Positions 15,965-20,967 of a DNA stretch of 20,967 nt are shown here, piece after piece; the stretch's first letter is position 1, and the number at the start of each line of letters is the position of its first letter. The notes beneath the pieces are model-generated. The model saw only the letters and a program-made list of their open reading frames with translations. It made no database searches and had not been told where the DNA came from. Made by a program: the position numbers and the translations under genes. This stretch comes from Prevotella sp. UBA5379 (lineage in GTDB: Bacteria > Bacteroidota > Bacteroidia > Bacteroidales > Bacteroidaceae). The stretch covers positions 53,589 to 74,555 of the forward strand of contig DHOX01000073.1 in the NCBI GenBank assembly GCA_002409785.1. Direction: 5' to 3'.

Positions 15965-16165
15965 TCATTCAGACACCGCCTTCCGGATGCCATGGGCTTC
16001 CCGGTCCTGCTCAAGGACACAGTGGATACCCTGTTTCCGCAAGGCTGGATTGTCTTCAACATGCGGTGATGAAAACCTTCCGTTTTTTCTTAAAATCAGC
16101 TTAATCGCTAACAAGGCGAAACTAATAGCAATAATTAACACGCTGAATAGTAATATTTCAATCAT
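15965..16165 (-). CDS. Small conserved membrane protein of unknown function
   Basis: 66 residues. One hydrophobic helix at about 3-25 starts right at the N-terminus, followed by a basic KLILRKNGRF and a polar tail with the motif ALRKQGIHCVLEQDREA (about 41-57). I recall short Bacteroidales proteins, often annotated only as 'membrane or secreted protein', with this same 'ALRK.GI.C...QDREA' tail, so I think it is real and conserved; a search would settle this. Support from the DNA is good: a -33/-7 promoter with 19-base spacing sits about 41 bases upstream, and the ATG at 16165 is the first start after it. It is the first gene of the minus-strand group with OmpH/Skp, nth and DUF2461. The single Cys in the tail is conserved in the relatives I recall. 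Function unknown. Confidence 0.75.
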   Translation of the reverse strand: MIEILLFSVLIIAISFALLAIKLILRKNGRFSSPHVEDNPALRKQGIHCVLEQDREAHGIRKAVSE

Positions 16166-16205
16166 TTTCCTTATTTTTGCAATACCTTCATGGCTAAATC
16201 AGTGA

Positions 16206-16237
16206 CAAAGATAATAGTTTTGAGGTAATTAACAAAA
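16206..16237 (-). promoter_or_regulatory. Promoter of the small membrane protein-OmpH-nth unit
   Basis: On the minus strand TTTTG (16237-16233) is followed after 19 bases by TATCTTTG (16213-16206), a perfect Bacteroidota -33/-7 pair. The start codon lies about 41 bases further down. Confidence 0.7.
16215..16222 (+). promoter_or_regulatory. Possible -7 box of the pepD promoter
   Basis: TAGTTTTG matches TAnnTTTG on the plus strand and begins two bases from the minus-strand -7 box, so the two promoters would overlap back to back. No good TTTG lies 19-20 bases upstream, so this is tentative. Initiation near 16229 would give a leader of about 53 bases to pepD. Confidence 0.35.
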
Positions 16238-16281
16238 TAAAAAGAGATAAAAAGAAGTATTTTTTAATAATAGAAAATAAA

Positions 16282-17736
16282 ATGAATAAGAGTGAACTTA
16301 AACCTGCTCGCGTCTTTGAGCAATTTGCTGAAATCAACAAAATTCCCCGTCCGTCAAAACACGAGGATAAAATGATTGCGTATTTGAAAAAATTCGGTAA
16401 AGATCATCATCTGGAAACAAAAGAGGATGAAACAGGAAACATCCTGATCCGTAAGCCGGCTACAAAGGGTTATGAGAACTACCCTACTGTCATTCTGCAA
16501 TGCCACATGGATATGGTCTGCGACAAACTGGTAGATGTTGACTTTGATTTCTCCAAGGACACCATTCAGACTTATGTCGACGGTGACTGGCTGAAAGCAA
16601 AAGGAACAACGCTGGGTGCCGATGATGGTATCGGTGATGCTATTGAACTCGCTATCCTGGACAGCGACGATATAGAACATGGTCCGATAGAATGTGTATT
16701 CACACGCGATGAGGAGACACAGCTCACCGGGGCCATCGGCATCAAACCGGGATTCATGACCGGAAAATACCTGATCAATCTGGATTCCGAAAACGAAGGT
16801 GAATTATTCGTATCCTGTGCAGGAGGGAGGAGCACGATTGCAACTTTCAGGTTTGAACGCGAAGTTGCCCCTAAGGATTATGCTTTCCTCGAAGCATCCG
16901 TCAAGGGTCTCAAGGGTGGCCATTCTGGCGATGATATTGAGAAAAAACGTGCAAATGCCATTAAGATCCTGACCCGTTTCCTCTATATAGAACAAGAAAA
17001 GATGTCGTTATTACTGGCAGAATTCAATTCTGGCAAAATGCACAATGCGATCCCCAGGGACGGCAAGATCTTATTTGCGATCCCCAAGGCCAAAGAGGAT
17101 GAGGTGAAGGCAGACTGGAAAGCCTTTACGGGAAAAGTAGAAGACGAATTCCACGTCACAGACACCAATATGGTCTGGAGCATCACTAAAGGCAAGGTCC
17201 AGCCGGTGATGCCGCAAAAGGTGTCCATCCCTCTCGTGCGGGCCTTGCAAGCCATCGACAACGGCGTGTTCGCAATGTGCCAGGATCAGGCCCTTGCCTG
17301 GATGGTAGAAACCTCCAGTAATGTTGCCAGCGTAAAGACGGACAATGAACAGGTGGTTATCGTATCAAGCCAGCGGTCCAACGTGATGAGCAACCTGGAC
17401 AATATCTGCAATTCTGTCAAGGCTGCCTTCCAGTTGGCCGGTGCTCAGGTGGAAGCAACTGACGGCTACCCTGCCTGGAAAATGAATCCGGACAGCAAAC
17501 TGGTAAAAGTGGCAGTTGACGCTTATAAGACTCTTTTCCATAAAGAGCCGAAAGTAAGAGGAATCCACGCAGGTCTGGAATGTGGTCTCTTCAGTGAGAA
17601 ATATCCCGATCTGGATATGGTCAGCTTTGGCCCTACCCTGAAAAATGTCCATACTCCGGATGAAATGCTCTATATCCCAAGTGTCCAGATGGTATGGGAT
17701 CACCTGCTTCTCATCTTAAAGAATCTTGATGCTTGA
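16282..17736 (+). CDS. pepD: Aminoacyl-histidine dipeptidase (Xaa-His dipeptidase, family M20C)
   Basis: 484 residues, the usual length for PepD, a cytosolic zinc enzyme that splits dipeptides such as Xaa-His. The metal and catalytic residues of the M20 fold are all visible: His75 and Asp77 in ILQCHMDMV, bridging Asp114 in LGADDGIG, Glu144/Glu145 in TRDEETQLTGA, Asp168 in INLDSENEG, and a late His in LKNVHTPDEM. The lid-domain GLKGGHSGDDI and the IHAGLECGLF segment are also typical. There is no signal peptide. ATG at 16282. The stop is followed almost at once by a small lipoprotein gene, with which it shares a terminator. Divergent from the small membrane protein gene. Confidence 0.95.
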   Translation: MNKSELKPARVFEQFAEINKIPRPSKHEDKMIAYLKKFGKDHHLETKEDETGNILIRKPATKGYENYPTVILQCHMDMVCDKLVDVDFDFSKDTIQTYVDGDWLKAKGTTLGADDGIGDAIELAILDSDDIEHGPIECVFTRDEETQLTGAIGIKPGFMTGKYLINLDSENEGELFVSCAGGRSTIATFRFEREVAPKDYAFLEASVKGLKGGHSGDDIEKKRANAIKILTRFLYIEQEKMSLLLAEFNSGKMHNAIPRDGKILFAIPKAKEDEVKADWKAFTGKVEDEFHVTDTNMVWSITKGKVQPVMPQKVSIPLVRALQAIDNGVFAMCQDQALAWMVETSSNVASVKTDNEQVVIVSSQRSNVMSNLDNICNSVKAAFQLAGAQVEATDGYPAWKMNPDSKLVKVAVDAYKTLFHKEPKVRGIHAGLECGLFSEKYPDLDMVSFGPTLKNVHTPDEMLYIPSVQMVWDHLLLILKNLDA

Positions 17737-17744
17737 AAATGCTT

Positions 17745-18122
17745 ATGAAAGCAAGGTCCTTTTTCATTCTGATGCTGTTCCTGCTTCTTTTTACGGGATG
17801 CGGAGAGCAGCACCAGAGTAAAGTGCTGGTCAGAAATTTCTTGAATAAGAATCTGGTGTACAGTGACATCAGTGAGGACCGCTACAGTGATATGGACTCA
17901 ACAACACATGTCACGAAAGACCGTATAGAGAAGATGCATGAAATCACAGGTAAAATGCCGGAATTCCGCCATGGCATTCAATATGGGGTCCCTACCTCTA
18001 CCTTAATGTATATGACGGTCAGCTACAAGATTACCCGTAACAATGGGAAAGTGAAACATTTCCAGCAGACCTTCTATATGGACAGAAATCTGACAGGAAT
18101 CGTTGCTTTCAAGAATAACTGA
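17745..18122 (+). CDS. Small lipoprotein of unknown function
   Basis: About 125 residues from ATG 17745. The start MKARSFFILMLFLLLFTGC is a clear lipoprotein signal peptide with the lipidated Cys at residue 19. The mature protein has a helical N-terminal part (VLVRNFLNKNLVYSDIS) and a beta-rich end (LMYMTVSYKITRNNG, then FQQTFYMDRNLTGIVAFKN). I do not recognise the family. Alternative starts are ATG 17739 and TTG 17733, the latter overlapping the last codon and stop of pepD; I prefer 17745 because it gives the canonical short basic n-region. It is co-directional with pepD and followed by a strong hairpin terminator, so the two genes form a unit. Surface or periplasmic location is inferred from the signal only. 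Confidence 0.8.
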   Translation: MKARSFFILMLFLLLFTGCGEQHQSKVLVRNFLNKNLVYSDISEDRYSDMDSTTHVTKDRIEKMHEITGKMPEFRHGIQYGVPTSTLMYMTVSYKITRNNGKVKHFQQTFYMDRNLTGIVAFKNN

Positions 18123-18468
18123 CTTTACAGGGGGATCTGTATAGGTTGAATCCTGACGGTTCAGCCATATTCCTATAGAACAGGTTCTGACTATGCTTGA
18201 TAGTCAGAACCTGATTTTTTTATCCTGACAGGAAGTAGGCTCACACTTTCATTGTCAGACCATAAACAGACATGACACTCCTCACCCGTCCTGAGACCGA
18301 TTACCTTCCCCGGATCATTTCTGGCACATATTTTGCAAGAGCTACCCATGAGTCTTTCATTCCTCAGGGTGAACCCGCCTGCCAAGGGCGATAAGATGCC
18401 ATAACAAGGGATGTCAGTCTCCATAAAACGTATACAGTTGAAAATTATAATCAAAAAATCATATTGAT
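18123..18468. other. Intergenic region between the pepD unit and htpG
   Basis: The first 100 bases hold a TATAGG/CCTATA-closed stem (18140-18177, with inner TTGAA/TTCA pairing) and then the terminator. The remaining 250 bases are the htpG leader and promoter region. I could not find a perfect TAnnTTTG box there; the closest is ATATTTTG near 18328. On the minus strand, an open frame with two CxxC motifs runs from 18424 (or 18349) to 18191; see findings. Confidence 0.5.
18181..18221 (+). terminator. Rho-independent terminator of the pepD unit
   Basis: A perfect 14-bp stem, CAGGTTCTGACTAT with ATAGTCAGAACCTG, closes a 5-base loop (GCTTG) and is followed by seven T residues. It lies 58 bases after the lipoprotein stop. 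Confidence 0.92.
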
Positions 18469-20529
18469 ATGGCAAAGAAAGGTAATATCGGGGTTACTAC
18501 AGAAAACATCTTCCCCGTCATTAAAAAATTCTTATATTCTGATCATGAAATCTTCTTACGGGAGATGGTATCCAATGCCGTTGATGCTACCCAGAAGTTG
18601 AAAACACTTGCAGAAAAGGGTGATTTTAAAGGTCAACTTGGAGATCTGACCGTGAGGATAAAACTGGATGAAAAAGCGAAGACCATCACGATCAGTGACC
18701 GGGGCATCGGAATGACAGAGGATGAAATCGACAAGTATATCAATCAAATAGCCTTCTCTGGGGTCAATGATTTCCTGACCAAATACAAGGATAATGCAAA
18801 CGCGATCATCGGACATTTCGGATTGGGATTCTATTCTTCTTTCATGGTCAGTGACAAAGTAGACATCGTGACCAAGAGTTATAAGGAAGGAGCCAAAGCT
18901 GTAAAGTGGAGTTGTGACGGTAGCCCGACGTTTGAAATATCAGAAGCTGACAAACCGGACAGAGGTTCTGATGTGATCCTGCATATCAGTGATGACTGTA
19001 AGGAATTCCTGCAGAAAGAAAAGATCACCGAGCTCCTCAACAAATACTGCAAGTTCATGCCTGTCCCCCTCGCGTTCGGCAAGAAAACGACCTGGAAGGA
19101 CGGCAAACAGGTGGATACTGAGGAAGACAATATTATCAACGACATAGAGCCGTTGTGGACCAAGAAGCCTTCTACACTGAAGGATGATGATTATAAGAAA
19201 TTCTATAAAGCCCTCTATCCCATGGAGGATGAACCTCTGTTCTGGATCCACCTGAATGTAGACTTTCCCTTTACCCTCACCGGAATTCTCTATTTCCCTC
19301 GCATCAAGAGCAATATCGACCTGCAACGCAATAAGATCCAACTCTATTGCAATCAGGTGTTCGTCACCGACCATGTCGAAGGGATCGTGCCAGACTTCCT
19401 CACCCTGCTCCATGGTGTGATTGATTCTCCGGATATTCCTCTGAATGTAAGCCGCAGCTATCTTCAGAGCGACGCCAACGTGAAAAAAATCTCTATCTAT
19501 ATCACGAAGAAAGTAGCCGACCGGCTGCAGGAGATCTTCAAGAGCGACCGCAAAGATTATGAGAAGAAATGGGATGACCTCAAGATCTTCATCAATTATG
19601 GCATGTTGTCCCGGGAAGACTTCTATGATCGTGCCAAAGACTTTGCTCTCTTCAAGGATGTCGATGGCAAGCATTTCACTTTTGATGAATACAAAACACT
19701 CATCAAGGATAATCAGACTGACAAGGATGGCAATCTTATCTACCTCTATGCTACCAACAAAGATGAGCAATATTCATTTATCCAGACCGCCAAAGACAAA
19801 GGTTACAGCGTGCTCCTGATGAATGGAGAACTGGATGTGCCGATGGTAAGCATGCTGGAACAGAAATTCGAAAAATCCCGTTTCAGTCGTGTGGACGCTG
19901 ATGTGATTGACCGCTTGATTGTCAAGGAGGCTCCGAAGAAATCTGATTTGGATAAGGACCAGAGTGACAATCTGACAGAACTGTTCCATTCACAGATGCC
20001 GAAAATCGATAAGGCTCAGTTCATGGTGGAGGTACAAGCTCTCGGCGAAGAAAGCCAGCCCATTGTCATCACGCAAAGTGAATATATGCGGCGGATGAAG
20101 ACGATGAGCCATTTCCAACCGGGAATGAGCTTCTATAACCAGATGCCGGACAGCTATGTCCTGGTCATCAACAGTGACCATCCGGTAATCAAGAAGGTTA
20201 TTGAGGAAGAGGAAAGCAAGAACGCAACCGCGCTGAAACCGATCCTGAGTGAACTGAAAGGATGCCAGGCTCGTCTGGCTGCCATCCATCAGGAGCAAAG
20301 CAAGAAAAAAGCTGAGGAGATTACAGAGGCGGAAAAAGATGACCTCAAGAATACAGAAAAGGCGGTCAATGATCAGCGTGAGAAAAGGAATAAGATCCTG
20401 GATGATTATGCTGCCGGCAATGCTGTCGTTCACCAACTTATCGATCTGTCCCTCCTCCAGAATGGCATGCTGAAAGGAAAGGCTTTGGATCAATTCATGA
20501 AACGCTCCGTCGAAATGATTAAGGCCTGA
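18469..20529 (+). CDS. htpG: Molecular chaperone HtpG (Hsp90)
   Basis: 686 residues, the length usual for Bacteroidota HtpG, an ATP-driven dimeric chaperone in the cytosol. The N-terminal GHKL ATPase is intact: FLREMVSNAVDATQKL with Glu32, Asn36 and Asp39, ISDRGIGMT with Asp77, and GHFGLGFYSSF (115-125). The middle domain includes GILYFPR and NLQRNKIQLYCNQVFV-like blocks, and PLNVSRSYLQSD with the ATP-contacting Arg at about 326. The C-terminal dimerisation domain contains a Lys/Glu-rich helix (about 600-640) as in Bacteroidota homologues, and ends SVEMIKA. ATG at 18469. Apparently monocistronic, with 346 bases upstream and the tRNA promoter about 70 bases downstream. Confidence 0.97.
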   Translation: MAKKGNIGVTTENIFPVIKKFLYSDHEIFLREMVSNAVDATQKLKTLAEKGDFKGQLGDLTVRIKLDEKAKTITISDRGIGMTEDEIDKYINQIAFSGVNDFLTKYKDNANAIIGHFGLGFYSSFMVSDKVDIVTKSYKEGAKAVKWSCDGSPTFEISEADKPDRGSDVILHISDDCKEFLQKEKITELLNKYCKFMPVPLAFGKKTTWKDGKQVDTEEDNIINDIEPLWTKKPSTLKDDDYKKFYKALYPMEDEPLFWIHLNVDFPFTLTGILYFPRIKSNIDLQRNKIQLYCNQVFVTDHVEGIVPDFLTLLHGVIDSPDIPLNVSRSYLQSDANVKKISIYITKKVADRLQEIFKSDRKDYEKKWDDLKIFINYGMLSREDFYDRAKDFALFKDVDGKHFTFDEYKTLIKDNQTDKDGNLIYLYATNKDEQYSFIQTAKDKGYSVLLMNGELDVPMVSMLEQKFEKSRFSRVDADVIDRLIVKEAPKKSDLDKDQSDNLTELFHSQMPKIDKAQFMVEVQALGEESQPIVITQSEYMRRMKTMSHFQPGMSFYNQMPDSYVLVINSDHPVIKKVIEEEESKNATALKPILSELKGCQARLAAIHQEQSKKKAEEITEAEKDDLKNTEKAVNDQREKRNKILDDYAAGNAVVHQLIDLSLLQNGMLKGKALDQFMKRSVEMIKA

Positions 20530-20598
20530 AGGCCCATCCTCTCATCATGAAACAGGCATGCAGACGGATGGCTTGAAGGTAAAAAAAGTTTTGAAAAG

Positions 20599-20631
20599 TT
20601 TTGGTTTTTAGAAAATAAAACTGTACCTTTG
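20599..20631 (+). promoter_or_regulatory. Promoter of the tRNA-Arg pair
   Basis: TTTTG (20599-20603), then 20 bases, then TACCTTTG (20624-20631): an ideal Bacteroidota -33/-7 pair. Transcription would begin near 20638, about 13 bases before the first tRNA. Confidence 0.8.
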
Positions 20632-20650
20632 CAATCGCTTATAAAAAGTG

Positions 20651-20724
20651 GGCCCCGTAGCTCAACTGAATAGAGTATCTGACTACGGATCAGAAGGTTC
20701 AGGGTTTGAATCCCTGCGGAGTCA
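20651..20724 (+). tRNA. tRNA-Arg (anticodon ACG), copy 1
   Basis: A 74-base cloverleaf. D arm GCTC/GAGT, anticodon stem TCTGA/TCAGA with loop CTACGGA (anticodon ACG at 34-36, read as ICG after deamination and so decoding CGU, CGC and CGA), T arm CAGGG/CCCTG with loop TTTGAAT. The acceptor GGCCCCG pairs with CGGAGTC except for a C-A mismatch at the fourth pair. Discriminator A; the CCA end is not encoded, only CA follows. Differs from copy 2 at acceptor base 4 and at one variable-loop base. Confidence 0.93.
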
Positions 20725-20752
20725 CATTTTAAATAAGTTTGCAAATCTCTGG

Positions 20753-20826
20753 GGCTCCGTAGCTCAACTGAATAGAGTATCTGACTACGGATCAGAGGGT
20801 TCAGGGTTTGAATCCCTGCGGAGTCA
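20753..20826 (+). tRNA. tRNA-Arg (anticodon ACG), copy 2
   Basis: Same cloverleaf as copy 1, 28 bases downstream, with a fully paired acceptor stem (GGCTCCG with CGGAGTC, one G-U). The anticodon is ACG. CCA is not encoded. Probably co-transcribed with copy 1 and ended by the terminator directly behind it; rnz in this window encodes the enzyme expected to trim its 3' trailer. Confidence 0.95.
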
Positions 20827-20827
20827 C

Positions 20828-20864
20828 AAAAGGGGAAACATCTATCATGATATTTCCCCTTTTT
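20828..20864 (+). terminator. Rho-independent terminator of the tRNA-Arg operon
   Basis: AAAAGGGGAAA pairs perfectly with TTTCCCCTTTT (11 bp) around a 14-base loop, and the 3' arm runs into five T residues. It starts two bases after the second tRNA. Confidence 0.92.
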
Positions 20865-20967
20865 CAGGTTTAACCCTTTCCTGTATATAGCAAATTCAGG
20901 GTTCAATAATTCAAATTACACCTTCATACGTAAGACCTTAAATTCACTAACGTTGACACCTGATTCA
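20865..20967. other. Non-coding stretch at the right edge
   Basis: About 100 AT-rich bases after the tRNA terminator. I see no gene start, promoter box or repeat beyond a 9-base TTCAGGGTT also found in the tRNA T arm. Confidence 0.4.

Larger units (their letters stand above)
20651..20826 (+). repeat. Tandem direct repeat formed by the two tRNA-Arg genes
   Basis: The two 74-base tRNA genes differ at only two visible positions and are separated by a 28-base AT-rich spacer, as expected for a tandem duplication. No further copy follows before the terminator. Confidence 0.85.

Noticed and set aside
18940..19770. Long 276-codon ORF antisense to htpG
   Set aside because: Lies wholly inside a convincing htpG frame; its long openness follows from htpG codon use.
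20490..20906. 138-codon minus-strand ORF (and an 80-codon plus-strand ORF) with an internal repeat
   Set aside because: The repeated peptide is only the translation of the two tRNA-Arg genes and the flanking terminator.
20893..20910. TTCAGGGTT downstream of the tRNAs as a possible attachment-site copy of the tRNA T arm
   Set aside because: Only nine bases match, no integrase or element boundary is visible, and the tRNA operon ends cleanly in its own terminator.
1..20967. CRISPR array, insertion sequence, phage or defence system
   Set aside because: No regularly spaced repeats, transposase or integrase frames, or known defence families; gene content is housekeeping and envelope functions.

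Overview
This window looks like chromosomal DNA from a member of the Bacteroidales (phylum Bacteroidota), possibly Prevotellaceae. Three things point there. The gene families include a TonB-dependent receptor paired with a likely DUF4249 lipoprotein, many exported lipoproteins, an OmpH/Skp-like lipoprotein, a C11 (clostripain-type) lipoprotein and a GYF-domain membrane protein. Several intergenic regions carry the Bacteroidota -7 promoter motif TAnnTTTG, some with a TTTG-like -33 element 19-20 bp upstream. Shine-Dalgarno sequences are weak, and several genes start with GTG or TTG. Genus is an inference only.

Layout. (1) 1-2320, minus strand: start of a likely DUF4249 lipoprotein, cut by the window edge, behind a TonB-dependent outer-membrane receptor. 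(2) 2321-2922: 600 bases without a convincing gene, containing a strong hairpin terminator for the next operon. (3) 2923-5925, minus: an envelope operon of an L,D-transpeptidase, an ECF sigma factor that overlaps it by 4 bases, a putative single-pass anti-sigma protein, and a small exported helical protein of CpxP/Spy type. (4) 6113-8580, minus: mazG, a lipocalin-like lipoprotein and ribonuclease Z, tightly packed. (5) A divergent promoter region at 8581-8845. (6) 8846-13863, plus: valS, a C11 cysteine peptidase lipoprotein and a GYF/DUF4359-like membrane protein, with 6- and 29-base gaps. (7) 13888-16165, minus: a small 66-residue membrane protein, OmpH/Skp-like, endonuclease III (nth) and a DUF2461 protein. 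(8) 16282-18122, plus: pepD and a small lipoprotein, closed by a perfect 14-bp hairpin terminator. (9) 18469-20529, plus: htpG. (10) 20651-20864: two tandem tRNA-Arg(ACG) genes with their own promoter and a textbook terminator.

How it fits together. Much of the window is housekeeping: translation (valS, two tRNA-Arg, rnz for tRNA 3' processing), nucleotide and DNA maintenance (mazG, nth), protein folding and turnover (htpG, pepD, C11 peptidase) and envelope work (OmpH/Skp, L,D-transpeptidase with an ECF sigma module, TonB receptor). I saw no phage, insertion sequence, CRISPR array or defence island. The points most worth a second look are the transpeptidase/sigma-factor coupling, a roughly 70-residue insertion in the MazG linker, the small conserved membrane protein behind a strong promoter next to pepD, a two-CxxC ORF antisense to the htpG leader, and an acceptor-stem mismatch in one tRNA-Arg copy.
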